Below are positions 1 to 11,662 of a stretch of DNA of 52,500 nt, one piece after another; the first letter of the stretch is position 1; the number at the start of each line of letters is the position of its first letter. This DNA comes from Prorocentrum cordatum (taxonomy: Eukaryota > Sar > Dinophyceae > Prorocentrales > Prorocentraceae). The stretch lies in contig CAUYUJ010007269.1 of assembly GCA_963575745.1 (NCBI GenBank), positions 80,001-132,500 of the forward strand, written 5' to 3'. The position numbers and the translations under genes are program-made. The notes under the pieces are model-generated. The model was not told the DNA's origin, searched no databases, and saw only the letters and a list, made by a program, of their open reading frames with translations.

Positions 1-140
1 CCTCCTCCTCCTCCCTGGCAGTCGGCGATGAATTGTGTCTGTGTCCCCTCCTCCTCCTCCTCCTCCTCCTCCTCCTCCTCCTCCTCCTCCGCCTTCTCCC
101 TCCTCCTCCTCCCTCCTCCTCCTCCTCCTCCTGATTCGAG
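1..140. repeat. CCT/CTC microsatellite
   Basis: The sequence is nearly pure CCT trinucleotide, interrupted at about 18-48 by a non-repeat segment ending in a TGTGTCTGTGTCCCC-like stretch that recurs at about 395-415 and 10885-10905. Short open frames here encode only Ser, Leu or Pro runs and are not genes. Confidence 0.9.
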
Positions 141-262
141 GGCCCCAGGGTGCCCCAGTGATTCTGCGGGTCCCTGGGTCCATCGGGGGGAACCTGCTGG
201 CAGGCCGATGTCTTCTTCGACGTGCCCGAGGCGGTACTTTTCCGCGCCCTCGCTCCCCCCTT

Positions 263-433
263 CATTGAAGGGGCCCTGAGACACACAAATAAATACACAC
301 AAATACGAGGATTCCCCATATTTTCAAATATTTTCTGGGCTTCTGTCTTCCCCCCCACTTCCCATATTTTCCCATAATTTCTGGGTAACCGACGATGAAA
401 TGTGTCTGTGTGTTTTTTCCCCTCCTGATTCAT
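263..433 (+). repeat. Dispersed repeat A, copy 1
   Basis: This stretch matches 10750-10917: both contain GAAGGGG, then ACACACAAATAAA, a CCCCA(C)ATATTTT motif, TTCTGGG, TGTCTTCCCCCCCCACTTCCC, CCCATAT, and finally GTGTCTGTGTGTTTT with CCCCTCCTGA. The two copies differ by many substitutions and small indels. No coding capacity is visible. The function is unknown. Confidence 0.7.
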
Positions 434-850
434 CCGCGTCCCCATCGACCCAATTCATCGCTCACGCTCTCGCTCCCTCCTCCAAACACCCGGAGCCTCC
501 CCACCCCCGACCTTCCTTCAACCGCTCTTCCCGCTGTGTTCTCTACCCGATCCATATCCCTTGTCCCTCTCCGCATCTCTCCCTCCTCCCCCCACGGATG
601 CTCCATGATGGTCATGGTCCCGCCGGCGATGCTGCCAGAGAGGGCAGAGCCTTGCCACGTACCGGTGAAGGTGCACGTCGCCGCCTGCTGGATCCACTGA
701 CCCCCTTGAGAGGCAATGGTCGCCTTTGGGAGTTTCTATCTTCTGCATCAGGCGGCGTGTAATGTAGCGGGCGAGCTCTCAAGGTAGGGTGAACAGTGGA
801 ACCGCTGGGAGATCAGACAAACGCGCTGCGTTCGGCAAAAGAGGCGAACA
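434..850. other. Unique-looking sequence without a gene
   Basis: Pyrimidine-rich in its first half, then mixed sequence. Short overlapping frames on both strands show no recognisable domain. Nothing else is seen here. Confidence 0.4.
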
Positions 851-852
851 CA

Positions 853-854
853 CA

Positions 855-926
<72 letters not shown>

Positions 927-932
927 CACTTG
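853..932. repeat. CA dinucleotide microsatellite
   Basis: About 80 bp of CA repeats with a few CG interruptions (ACGCACAC). It gives Thr-His or Val-Cys runs when translated, which are not genuine proteins. Confidence 0.95.
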
Positions 933-1149
933 TTCCTCTAATACGCTGATGGAAGTAGTCAGCGGGTTCAAGAGTACGAGGACTGGCTACGCTCAAGAAA
1001 ACCACCAGCCCTCAAGGCGGAGGTGGCCTAAGCCCTCAAGAGAGCGTCCTGGTCTAAGCCCCCTTCATCCCTTTCGGGAATGGCTTCGTCACTGGTCCTG
1101 ACTAATACACGCCCCACCCCCACATCCGACTGGCGACAAGCCTGGGTTC

Positions 1150-3070
1150 ATGAGGGCGCCCCTCTCAACCATCCCTCTCGAGAAAACGCTGCAAAATGCG
1201 GATTGCGGCAAGATCTGGGCAGTGCGCGGGTGCCCCGAGAACACTCTGCACTGGCTGTGGGCCGGGACGGCAAGGGTGCCCTCCGATCATCCGCTCTGCA
1301 CAGGCCGAGCACAGTCAGAACACCATAGAACATGCACTCTGCGGCAGATGGCCCAGCGCGGGCGCCGCGGGAGCACTTTGCATTGGTTTTGACAGGGACG
1401 GCGGCGGTGCCCTCGAAGTGTGCGGTCTGCGCAGACCCACCACGCCTGTCAATGTACAATGCAAAGCGTACTGTGTGGCACAAGCTGTCTTGTGCGCGGG
1501 CGCCACGCGATCCTTGAGAAGTGGATTTGGCAGAGGGGGCGACGGAGGGGTGTCCTCATATTGGCTGGTCTGTGCAGGCTCACGATCCCTGACAAAAACC
1601 TGTACGACGAAGTGCACTTTGCGGTAAAATCTGGGTCATGTGCGAGGGCCTCGCGATCACTTTGCATTAGTTTGTGACAGGGACGACGGGGGTGCACTAA
1701 ATGGGATCGGGCCCCCAGGATGCTGCCTATGTATGGGGAGGACAGGTGGGAATGAGCGACACGGCTTGTGGCCTGGTGTCGCTTGATCACTGTTCCCTGT
1801 TAATTAACACCCCCTCCCCCAACCGACCAGCAGCCAACCCGGGCCTATGACCTCCTCCTCTAAATCTAAAGCACGCACAGCATGCACGGGCGCCCCGCGA
1901 CTATGTTCCATTGGTTTTGGTCAGGGGCGGCGGGGGTGCTGGCATATTACCATTCTGTGCTATGCCAACCCCCCCTGCATGACCTGTCCAAAAACAACGT
2001 ACAGTACAATGTGCAACAAAGTTTAGAGTCATGCTCGAGAGCCCCGCGAGCTTGATGCATGGGTTTGACAGGGTCGGCGGGGAAGGTGGCACGTTGCATG
2101 TTCTGTGTCATCATGATGGCCACTCCGCCGCGATTCTTCATTGGTTTTCGATGAGGATGGTAGAGGTCGGAATGATTCCCGATGCGCGCGGACGCACCTG
2201 GCACTCTTGGCGCACCAGGCACACCTAGCACGCTTGGGCCTCAGGGGCGCCTGGCGCGCCTACTACGAGTGGCAAAGCCTGGCGCGCGTGGCGCGCCTGG
2301 CACGCGTGGCGCACCTCGCCCCAGCAGCGCGCACCAGGGGTCCGGTTTGTTTCCCAGTAGCTGTCCGTCCAAAGACGACAGCTGAATATGCTGAGACTCG
2401 GCACCACTGATGTGTTGGGAGGGCGGGTGGGAGTGAGCCGAACAGTGTGCGTCTGGGAGAGGTGCCTTGAGCCCTGCCCCTCCCCCCTCCCTTGAGGTGT
2501 TAAAGCGTCCAAGATGGCCCACGATGGCTCCAAGAGGGCCTCAGAAAGCCAAACATGACATTCAAGGTAGCGCCAGATGACTCAAGACGGCTCCCAACAT
2601 ACTCCAAGAGACTCCAAGACCGCCCCAAGGAGGGTCAAAGACGGCTCGGGGCCTTTCTAGAAGGCCCCCCAGGATGCCACAAACCTTCAATATGATAAGG
2701 AAATCACTGACTTTAGCCTTCTCGCCCTTTCGCTTCCGATGGCCTTCCGAGGCCTCAAGATGGCACCAGGAGGCCCAAGAGAGACCGCAGAGAGGCCCAA
2801 GAAGGCCCCGAGACGGCCCCAACAAGGCCCAACAGCCCCCCAAGAGGGCCCAAAGAGGCTTCGTTGGAGCGGCGATGACAATTCAGATTTGTCTGTGATC
2901 GATATCTCCCTAGATGGCCCCGAGGCCCCTAAGAGGGCCTCAAGAAGGCCCCAAGGGAGCCCCAAAGGATCCAGAACTGGCTCCAATAGAGCCTCAAGAG
3001 CCACCACGAGAGCCCCAAGAGCGTCCCGGAGAGGGATCCAAGAGGAGACTTCTCGAGCCAAAGAGAGGCA
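1150..3070 (+). repeat. Composite dispersed repeat, copy 1
   Basis: The block is built of recurring modules. One has CGCGGGCGCCCCGCGA, then TTTGCATTGGTTTTGACAGG and GACGGCGGGGGTGC (near 1340-1410, 1650-1695, 1888-1940, 2035-2085). Another has AACACCCCCTCCCCC followed by AGCCAACCCGGGCC (1800-1846). A third has AGACGAC, then CTGAATATGCTGAG and GGGCGGGTGGGAGTGAGC (2370-2440). It ends in GCGTCCAAGATGGCCC and CCAAGAGGGCC tracts, with TTCTCGCC and TTTCGCTTCCGATG near 2720-2740. The same modules recur in the same order at 48255-50200 and partly at 39690-40260. No credible protein is encoded. Units around 1150-2100 are imperfect tandem copies of the first module. Confidence 0.75.
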
Positions 3071-3111
3071 ACCTAACCCGCGCCGCTCACTCTTCATCCC
3101 GCCGTCCCCAC

Positions 3112-3131
3112 CACGTCATCATTATCTGCAG

Positions 3132-3166
<35 letters not shown>

Positions 3167-3873
3167 GCATCATCATAATCATCATCATCTTCATCAGCAT
3201 CATCATAATCATAATCATCATCATCAAGATCATCATCATCATGATGATCATCATCCTCATCATCACCAGCATCAGCATCATCAGCATCATCAGCATCATC
3301 ATTACGATCATCACCATCACCATAAGCATTATCGTCATCGTTATCATCATCTTCATCTGTATCATCAATATTATCATCATATTCATCACCACCAACACCA
3401 TCATCATCATCAGCATCATCATCATCGTCATCATCCGCCACAGCATCATCTCCACCATCACCATCAACATCAGCAGCATCGTCATCATCATCCTCGTCTC
3501 ATCACCATGATCATCATAATCGTTGTCGTCGTCGTCGACGCCATCATCAGCACAATCGGTATCGTCATCAGCATCAGCATTATCCTCCCCTCCGCGTCAG
3601 CATCGTCGTCATCAGGATCAGCACCAGCATCAGCATCAACAGCAACAGCATCATCATCAACATCGTCATCAGCATCAGCATCATCATCGTCATTGTGTTC
3701 GACATCGGCATAATCATCGTCATCATAAGCATCATCATCACCAGCATCGTCATCCTCATCCTGATCCTCGTCATTATCATCAGCATCAGCATCAGCGTCA
3801 TAATCCTCATCAGCATCACCATAACAAGCATCATCCACATCGTGGTCATCAACACCACCACCACCACCATCAA

Positions 3874-3920
<47 letters not shown>

Positions 3921-4075
3921 CCATCATCATCGACAGTAGCGCCGGCACCGGCATCAGCATCATGAGTATCATCGGCAACATCATCAGCAACATAATCGTC
4001 AGCATCAGCATCATCATCAGCAGCATCATGCATCATGATCACCATCATCATCACCATCACAATCATCATATCCAT
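3112..4075. repeat. CAT/ATC trinucleotide array, ~960 bp
   Basis: Nearly a kilobase of imperfect CAT repeats, with CAG, CGT and CAC variants and one GT-rich interruption at about 3520-3545. Because the unit is 3 bp, all six frames stay open and encode poly-His, poly-Ile, poly-Ser, Asp or Met runs. The open frame from about 2739 to 3713 is a chance product of this array and the CCAAGA tract before it. Confidence 0.95.
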
Positions 4076-6415
4076 CCTGTTCCTGGCCATTCTCCCATCT
4101 GGGGGTCAATCCTCTTGTGATCGCCTTCGTCCTCCTCCTCCTCCTCGTACTCCCAAATCTGTCCTCCTTCCCCTTTTCCTGCTCTTCCCTCCCACCCCAT
4201 CCTTGTACTCCGCCCTTCCTCATGGTTCTGCTCACGCTGATTCAACACTGCGATGTGACTGGCTTCCCCAGCTCGCTGCTCCACTGCATGCTCCTGCACT
4301 CCTCTTTTCGCCCGGGCATAGGCTTCGGATGGGCTGATGGGTAAGTTACGCGACCGTCAAGAATTGGCCATCAGGTGGGAGCGTGTTCATGGCTGAAAAC
4401 CTCAGTAATGACAGGCCTGACCGACCACCGTGCAGAGCCATACGGATCCATGGCGAAGGAGGCAAGGACAAACGAAGCGTCAGGCGCGCAGCCAGGCGGG
4501 AGGGAGGCGGGGACGACGAGAAACTGGACGATTTGCAAACAACTGCGGCAACATCACCAGGGGCCTGGCAAACGAGCGGCGGTGAAGCAATAGGTGCTCC
4601 TGCTCTTCGTCGTTCTTCCTCCTCCCTCCCCCTCCGCCTCCTCCTCCAACTTCTCCAATCTACCTCCTTCTGCACATGTCTCCCCATTATACGTCTCGTG
4701 CTCTTTCTCGTCCGGCTGCTGCTGCTTCAAACATCCTCTCTCCTTCCTGTGATGTTCTTGCGCATATCTGGCGCAAGCCCCATATTATGACCATCGTAGC
4801 CGCGCCGTCGAAGTAACTGCCATTAAAATCGGCGCAGCCCTCGACCAGATGCAGCCAGCCATCGTCTGGCAGAGTAAGAAGATGGAGGAGAGAGGACGCC
4901 ATGAGATAATGGAAAACTGAATGAGGACGGAGGCAGAGGAGGACCTGGGCGTCGTGTCCTCCTCAAATCGTCCTCGTTACACGGACGCTGGCAGAAGCGA
5001 TCGCCGAAACTGACTGCTCATGCTGAAAGAAAAAAGAAAGGCACGCGCGTACACACAAGACAAGTGCGAGGAGCGTCTACACACCAAGCAATAGAAGGGC
5101 AAACAGAGGCGGGAACATGGAGAGGCCCGCAACGACGTGGAGGTGGGCACTCCTCCTCCTCCTCCTTCTCCTCCTCCTCCTCCTCCCTCCTCCTCCCTCC
5201 TCCTCACATCATCTCAGGCTTCTATCCCTCGCATATTCCTGCGAAGAGCCGTGCTTGGCGCACGACCAGGGCCCATGTGAAGATGCTCCACCTTCTCCCC
5301 TTCCTCGTCCTCCTCGTGCTCCCACTCCCCCACCTCACTCGTCGCCGTACAAATTTTCATTTCGTGTTATCCTCCTCCGTCAGCTCGTCTTCTTCCTCTC
5401 ACTCCTTGTCCCTCGCCCCCCCTTCCTCCCCCACGATCCTCCTCTTGCATCCCAACCTTCATGACGCTAAGAAGTTACCCTTCGCCCTCTACGTGGACGC
5501 CCAGGTGGTGGTCGCCCTTTTCGCTGCGATCGGGCGTCCACGAACGTATTTGCGCCGCGTCCATGCCCTGTTGATCTGCATCCACAAAGTGGCACTCAGC
5601 TTAACGATGGTGACGAGCATCCCACCAAGGACTGCGAACCTTCGCAGGGTGCCCATGTTCTTCGAGCCTTCGGTGGCAAACGTCCTCCTACATACCCTCT
5701 GACAACTGCGTTAGCAGTTCTGGAGTGTCCTGGATACCACAGGTTGGCTGCAACGCCGTGGGAACACGAACACACGGTGCGCTGAACGCATGCCCGTCTT
5801 GAGAAGAGCAAGACATACCGATACCGCTGCCACTGCCCCTCGTTTTCGCCTCTTGGAGCCTCCCGGGAAGCTCCCGTCGCCACGGCTGGGTTCGCCTCGA
5901 AATCCTGGCGCCAGAGCGCACCCTCGAACAGGCCTGGGGAGTAGCGGCAGCGGTCATTTTTGGTGCCCCCACGCCCCTCCTACGACGCGGCCGACGCGGC
6001 GCACCTGAGGTCTCCCTGCCCGTCGAGCCCGCGAGCGCACTCGCCAGCTCGACAGCGCCCCTGACGCTGCCGCTCGGCGCCCTCTGCACCCGCAAGACGT
6101 GGGCCCGCCGCTGTGCTCGCTCGCGCGTCGGCCTGCGCGACCTGGGCGCGTGCCTCCGCCCCAGCCACTTCGACCGCGCATGAGCGTCCGCCAACGCCGC
6201 GATTGGAAGCGTCTCCCCCGTCCCGTGCTGCCCCCTCGATCGGTCCCCGCCGACGGCCTCGGGCCCTCGGCACGTGCTCAGTCTTTCATGGCCTGTCGGC
6301 CGGCCCCTTGGGCGTCAGTTGCCTTTGCTCCTGACCTCCCCTCTCCTCTGCTCGTCGCGAACTGCAGCTCCTTGAACGCAGCCAACGCTTTGTCCTTGAT
6401 CCTCCCTCCCTCGCC
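4076..6415. other. Gene-poor stretch with CTC patches
   Basis: Contains pyrimidine-rich segments (CTC repeats at about 5148-5210) and GC-rich sequence at 5980-6260. Several frames exceed 150 codons but are Arg, Pro or Ser-rich with no recognisable domain and overlap each other on both strands. I see no supported gene. Confidence 0.45.
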
Positions 6416-6417
6416 TT

Positions 6418-6545
6418 CCCCCATGCCCCCTCCCCCTCCCCCTCTTCCTCCTCCTCCTCCTCCTCCTCCTCCTCCTCCACCTCCTCCCCCTCCTTGCCCT
6501 CCTCCTCCTCCTCCTCCTCCTCCTCCTCCTCCTCCTCCTCCCCTG
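6418..6545. repeat. CCT microsatellite
   Basis: About 125 bp of CCT repeats with a few CCCCCT and TTGCCC interruptions. The long minus-strand frame over 6278-7603 arises from this and the CGACCCACCC array beside it (poly-Gly and Gly-Trp-Val repeats). Confidence 0.95.
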
Positions 6546-6899
6546 TGCTCCACCGCCCCCCTCCCCCTCAGGCGCTGCGCAGGCGAAGGGGAGGAGGGAG
6601 GGGGAGGACCCGTGCGAGCGGAAAATCTGACTCGGGCGAGCTGGCCCGACGGTGCTTCACGGTGCATCGGCAGCTGAAGCCGAAGCCAGAGCTGAAGTGC
6701 ACAGAGAAATCGAAAGGGCCCACCCTGAAGGATTGGTCGACAGCACATCGCTGAGCGGTGCTGCAGCCTCCCCTTAGCACAGGCACCCCCCAGAACATCA
6801 GCCAGACAAGTCGGGTCTGCACCCTCATGCCTTGCTGGGCTCTGGGCGCGTTTCTGCACTGCCACTGCGAACGTCACCCACTCGTCAAGGCCACCGACT

Positions 6900-7140
6900 T
6901 GAACCGCGACCCACCCGAGACCCGCCCGCGACCCAACCGCGACCCAACCGCAACCCAGCCGCGACCCATCCCGCGACCATCCCACGACCCGCCAACGACC
7001 CACCCGCGACTCGCGGCCCAACCGCGACCCGCCAGCGACCCACGTGCGACCCACCGCGACCCACCCGCGTGTCGCCCGCGACCCACCCGCGACCCAACCC
7101 GCGCCTGCCCCCCACTCTTCTCCGCAACTACGGGGTGCTA
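6900..7140 (+). repeat. CGACCCACCC tandem array with shared 3' flank, copy 1
   Basis: About 20 imperfect copies of a 10-11 bp unit (CGACCCACCCG, CGACCCAACCG variants) run from about 6905 to 7098. They are followed by CTCTTCTCCGCAACTACGG and GGGTGCTATAT. The same unit occurs at 40488-40690 and 40850-40930, and the flanking sequence recurs at 41052-41090 (CCGCATCTGCGGGGTGCTA). The array and flank therefore travel together as a dispersed repeat. Confidence 0.75.
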
Positions 7141-7149
7141 TATCATTAC

Positions 7150-7330
7150 TTCTAGCCGCCCTCAAGAGGGGCCAAAGACCTCCAAGAGGACCCCAGACAG
7201 CCCAGCATGCCTCCATGATGGTCCAAATATTGCCCCAATGGCTCCCGGCTGGCATCCACGACGGCCCCAATTTAGCTCCAACACTGCCCAAGCCCACTCC
7301 AAGACGGCCCCATGACTGCCCTGCGCAGCC
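7150..7330 (+). repeat. CCCCAAGAGG-type low-complexity tract
   Basis: Imperfect repeats of GGCCCCAA(G/T) and CCAAGACGGCCCC, the same vocabulary as at 2505-3070, 27640-27760, 32700-33380, 41160-41530, 47380-47600 and 49408-50180. Noncoding as far as can be seen. Confidence 0.6.
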
Positions 7331-7422
7331 CCAAGACCCACACAACGATACCAAGACCCCGAAGCGAAACAAACATGTGTGTTGCATCTCCGGGGGACCT
7401 TGCCTGTGCCGTCGAGCAACGA

Positions 7423-7512
7423 TCCGCGTCGAATCCGTGTTGAATCCGCGTCGAGTCCAAGTCGAAACCGTGTCAAGTCCACAACGAATCCGCGCCAAAC
7501 CCACGTCGGAGT
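7423..7512 (+). repeat. AATCCGCGTCG minisatellite
   Basis: Eight or so degenerate copies of a 10-11 bp unit (GAATCCGCGTC, GAGTCCAAGTC, GAAACCGTGTC and similar). Confidence 0.7.
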
Positions 7513-8690
7513 TCAAGAAAGGACTGCCATGTACAGGACAGGAAAGAACCCCCGCTGATGCAAACCAACAACATGGCCCCAAGACGCCCCAAGCGAGCCC
7601 CAAAAGATCTCAGATGCCCCGCCGGCGATGTGATGCCACAGTCGCGATGGACCACACGTAAGGAACGCGTAAACCATGAGTGCACCCCGCGTTGAAAGCC
7701 TCATGACGCACATACTGAATGGAAGATGGCGCGTAACAGGGGATGTTTCCACCCAGCTCCCAGGCTTTGGGATGTTTTCGACTGGACCCAAAATTTTGGG
7801 CCCAGCCCTGGGATGCATGATGGGGGGCGTCCATCCTCGATAGGGGTGCGTCCGAATAGTCCCATTGGAGTATATCCCAAGGTCTCCCCCCCAATCTGAG
7901 CGGCCAAACTTTTCGGGCGGAACTCTGGGTTTGGAAAGGAAACATCGCCTGCGAGTGTGCTAGTCCCCCATTGGAGGCCCTCTGTGATTTTCCGCATTGT
8001 GGACTCACTACTTAGTGTCTCCGTTCATTCCTGACGCAAAAATGAAATAAGCCGCCGATCACATTGACTTCCATCGTTTCCAGGGGCAAACTTTGGACGC
8101 TGTCCAATAGCAAATGTGTCCAACACCAACGGAGGCCGCTGTTGGACAGGCGACATCTTGTCTGACGTGGACACCGTCCGCGGTGACACCGACAGCAAGT
8201 CCTGATCGAATGGACAGGGACTGCTGTCGGTCTCAGTACCATTATTCTCGTACCCGTTTCAATCCTGCCTGTCGTCTCCCAAAAACGTCCAGAAAGTACC
8301 CTCTGCCCTCCCGGCGTCCTTGCTCGCACGGCGGCACACCGAAGGAGCACAGCGCCTCTAGCACGCAACTCTCGCTGCCCGGCTCCGCCAGGCTGAGCAT
8401 GACCCCATACGAGGGCATCCTCGAGCAACCGCGCGAGGAGGGGATGGGAGGCGGAGGAAGGAGGGTTTGGGGAAGGAGGCAGCAAGGGATGAAGTACGTA
8501 GGCGGGGGACAGAGCGTGAATCTTCGAAGTTCGAGGTCTACGGGCGCCTTCGCTTGCCGTCGGAGCCTTTCCAGACTCGGGACGCCTCTTCCAGCGGCTG
8601 CGCCTCGCCGGGAGCTCTGCGGGTGAAGCCCGGATCGTCCTTGACCCGAAAGTCTCCAGTGGACCGAGGATGATCAACGCTTCTGGCCCC
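7513..8690. other. No recognisable gene
   Basis: Mixed-composition sequence. Frames on both strands run 100 to 360 codons but have low-complexity or unrecognised sequence, and they overlap extensively. No repeat longer than about 20 bp was noticed. A divergent host or mobile gene in short exons cannot be excluded. Confidence 0.4.
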
Positions 8691-8696
8691 TTCTGG

Positions 8697-8775
8697 GCCT
8701 CCTCCTCCCTCCTCCTCCCTCCTCCTCCCTCCTCCCTCCTCCTCCCTCCTCCCTCCTCCTCCCTCCTCCTCCGAG
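8697..8775. repeat. CCTCCTCCCT microsatellite
   Basis: Alternating CCTCCTCCCT units over about 80 bp. Confidence 0.9.
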
Positions 8776-8849
8776 GCCCCCTGGGATTCTGGGAAGCCCA
8801 GAGGGGCTGCGGAGGCTCACGGAAGCACGCCACGGGCACCACCGGATGT

Positions 8850-9115
8850 GCTTGGAGGGGGGAGGGGGGGAGGGAAAAGGTGGAAAGATGAACGATGGAC
8901 GAGGGGGGCGGAAAGAAGGAGAAGGGTGGACGAGGCGGTGAAGGGGCGGATGGGAATGGAGGGGGGGGAAGGTGGAAAGATGAACGATGGACGAGGGGGG
9001 GCGAAAAGAAGGGAAAGGAAGGGTGAAGGTCGAAGGAGGGAAGGATGGGAATGGAGGAGCGGTGAAGGGACGGAGGGAACAGGGAGGGCAACGGAGGAGT
9101 GAGGCGGGAAGGGCA
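8850..9115 (+). repeat. Purine-rich tract with internal duplication
   Basis: G- and A-rich sequence. A segment starting GGTGGAAAGATGAACGATGG and continuing into GACGAGGGGGG occurs at about 8878 and again at about 8970. The complementary strand reads as Pro, Ser and Phe-rich frames that are unlikely to be proteins. A run of 14-15 G follows at about 9243-9257. Confidence 0.65.
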
Positions 9116-9259
9116 ACGTAAGTATCGTGATCATCGCGCACGTGTGGACGAACGGAGAAATAAAACGATGACACGCAGGGAAACAAAAACGGGTACGTCT
9201 TTGCGTGGAGTGAGAACACACGGGCAAAACATGTGGCATCGCGGGGGGGGGGGGGGGCA

Positions 9260-10370
9260 TGGAACCGCACCGCTGGCAACTGGCAACTACGCGCTGGCGT
9301 GTGCAATTCCACGTTCGGGCAAAACGAAGGGGAGGAATAGTAGAAGGCAGATTTGGGCACTAGCTAGCACATGATACGTGGGTTGGCAACTTCGTGGCAA
9401 ATGGGGGCATTCGAGCGGCATCACCCTGGTTCCGAGCGCACGCCGTCGCTCAAGTTCGCATGCCCAAAGAAAAAAACGTCGGCGAGACTGCCTGCACAGG
9501 GCTATTCGCGCGGCAGACTAGTTGCATGCAGCTAGCTTGGCTGGGAACTAACTACATGCGGCCCGTTCCGCGCTAAACGAGCTGCACGCAGCTACTCCAG
9601 CGCGAAATGGCTGCATCAAACCAGTTTGACTCGACGCCGGCACCGCCCTGGCAAAACAGCTGCGCATTGAACGGAAACTTCGAGCCAGCTCACTTAGCTG
9701 ATTTCCTCCGGTGGTTTGCTGCACCCCCCCCCCGGGCGCCGGCCAACCCCAGCTTGGTGTAGCGAGTCGCCCATCTCTGCACCGAGCACGCGCGCGATGC
9801 GCGCGCATACCCAAGACATCCCGAATGGGACGAGGGGGGGAAAGATGGGATTTGGGAGGAGGGCGGAGGCGGGGAATGGTGACAGAGACGGCGGGATGAA
9901 GGTAGAAATTTGCCCGTAGGAGGAGGAAATCGCACTCGCCCTGGGCGGACCAGCGGGACCACCTGCACACAACAATGTTCGACCCCCCCTTCCCTGTCCG
10001 CCTTTTTCCCTCGACCCGACACGCGTGAGCGCGAGCGTGAAAGTGCATGCGCCACCCTGTATATTTGTTACCGAAGGGCGTACCCTGACCCCTAAGCGAA
10101 CGTGAGTGCCAACTGGCCCAAACAAACCGATTGGGCATGTCAATGACCACGGGGCCCTGCGGGAATCACATCGGGTCTTCTTCGCTGTCCACCCACCTAG
10201 GACCTAAAATATGTGACGAGGCGGCACGGAACGCGAGGTCGCGGAGGAGAATCGCATGACCGAACTAACGACGGCATCAGCGAGGTGGCAGGGCGCTGAC
10301 GAGGAGCATGGCGACGCGGGGCGACCAAAAAAAAACCTCGCGGGGCACGGGGGGGAGGGGCACTGCACCC
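9260..10370. other. No recognisable gene
   Basis: Mixed sequence. Around 9520-9620 a motif resembling GCTGCATGCAGCTA recurs three or four times with variation. Frames here are short or low complexity. Confidence 0.4.
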
Positions 10371-10380
10371 AGACATCCGA

Positions 10381-10534
10381 CGTCTCGATCTTTTCGAGAC
10401 GCGGGCCCCCGACCTCCCGACCACTTCCCTGGGACCGGTTTTTCATCCCGAGTCGTTTCTTGACGGTCCCGAGGCCCGGCGAGGGCCCCGAGAGGCCCAA
10501 AACTGTGAAAAACCTGTCTCGATTTTTTCGAGAC
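10381..10534. repeat. Pair of matching hairpins
   Basis: Two short perfect inverted repeats with the same stem. CGTCTCGA at 10381-10388 pairs with TCGAGACG at 10394-10401 around a 5-nt loop. GTCTCGA at 10516-10522 pairs with TCGAGAC at 10528-10534 around a 5-T loop. The sequence between them is GC-rich. They could be the ends of a small element or a structured RNA. No function can be assigned. Confidence 0.55.
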
Positions 10535-10749
10535 GCCCGATGTCTGGGCACGGCGTGGGAGGCGAGGAAAGGCGACGTGCTGGGGCAGCGTTGCCGCTGC
10601 GGCTGCGACCCCGCGCCGACGCTGTCTGCCCCCGCCGCGGCCCCCGACCCTGCGCTGCCCACTGCGGGGGGGGTGCGTGTGCCGAGCCGGGCGCCCACTC
10701 GCAGGAGCGGGACGCACCGGCGGGCTGGCAAACGTTGTGGTGGCTAACT

Positions 10750-10917
10750 ATGAAGGGGAACTGGGACACACAAATAAAGACACCCAGATCACAGGATTCC
10801 CCACATATTTTTTCATATGTTCTGGGTTTTTGTCTCCCCCCCCCACTTCCCACATCTTCCCATATCTTCCGGGAATCGCCGATTCATTGTGTCTGTGTGT
10901 TTTCCCCCCTCCTGAAG
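10750..10917 (+). repeat. Dispersed repeat A, copy 2
   Basis: Matches 263-433 along its whole length with substitutions and small gaps: the ACACACAAATAAA motif, then TTCTGGG, a C run, CACTTCCC, and a TGTGTCTGTGTGTTTT terminus. Confidence 0.7.
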
Positions 10918-11083
10918 CTAATTCAAACAATCGTGTACGACCGTGCCTCGGCCGAGCTCGCGCGTCGACACCCCTGCCTCTTTCCAAACATGCTTCTGCG
11001 CGGGCGGCCCTCGACCATCAAACTCCGAGAGCGGGCTCTTCTGGGAGTCCCCTCGGGGGGACAATTTCACAACAAAAGAAATC

Positions 11084-11635
11084 TTGTATATACCGCCACG
11101 AAGGGAATCTCTTTGTACTCCCGTACAGAAGGAATTCCTATGTATTCCGCTACAAAATAAATCCCTTTGTATTCCGCAACAAAGGGAATCCTTTTGTATT
11201 CCGCCACAAAGGAAATCCTTTTGTATTTCGCCACGAAAGGGATTCCTTTGTATTCCGCTACAATGGGAATCCCTTTGTATCCCGCTACAGAAGGAATCCT
11301 TTTGTACTCCGCCACAAAGGGAATCCTTTTGCATCCCGCCACAAAGGGAATCCTTTTGTATTCCGCCACAAAGGAAATCCTTTTGTATTCCGCCACAAAA
11401 GGAATCCCTTTGTATTCCGCCATAAAAGGGAATCTCTTTGTATTCCGCCACAAAGGAATTCTTTCTTGTATTCCGCTACAAAAGCAATCCCTGTGTATTC
11501 CGCCACAAAGGGAATCCCTTTGTAGTCCGCCACAAAAGGAATCCTTTTGTATTCCGCCACAAAGGGAATCCCTTTGTATTCCGCCACAAAGGGAATCAGG
11601 TCGCATTCTTTCCACAAAAGAGAAGCAGTTTGTAT
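11084..11635. repeat. 27-bp palindromic satellite, ~20 units
   Basis: About twenty tandem copies of a 27-bp unit. Each contains ACAAAGGGA and TCCCTTTGT around a central A (a perfect example is 11505-11523), followed by ATTCCGCC. Because 27 is a multiple of three, all six frames stay open and encode 9-residue repeats, which explains the overlapping 'proteins' here. Units vary mainly between AAAGGG and AAAAGG on either side of the dyad. No spacers are present, so it is not a CRISPR array. Confidence 0.93.
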
Positions 11636-11662
11636 CACGGTAATTAAAACAATTAGAAATGC

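Noticed and set aside
3094-4120. Long poly-His, poly-Asp, poly-Ile and poly-Met open frames
   Set aside because: They arise from the CAT trinucleotide array, which leaves all six frames open.
6278-7603. 441-codon minus-strand frame with poly-Gly
   Set aside because: Runs through a CCT microsatellite and the CGACCCACCC array; no domain.
8012-9091. 359-codon minus-strand frame
   Set aside because: Pro/Ser/Phe-rich translation of purine- and pyrimidine-rich tracts.
11084-11635. CRISPR-like array of palindromic repeats
   Set aside because: Units are directly abutting without variable spacers, and the context is eukaryotic.
11067-11647. Six overlapping repeat proteins of 69-282 codons
   Set aside because: The 27-bp period is a multiple of three, so every frame is open. 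No frame shows selection or a start context.
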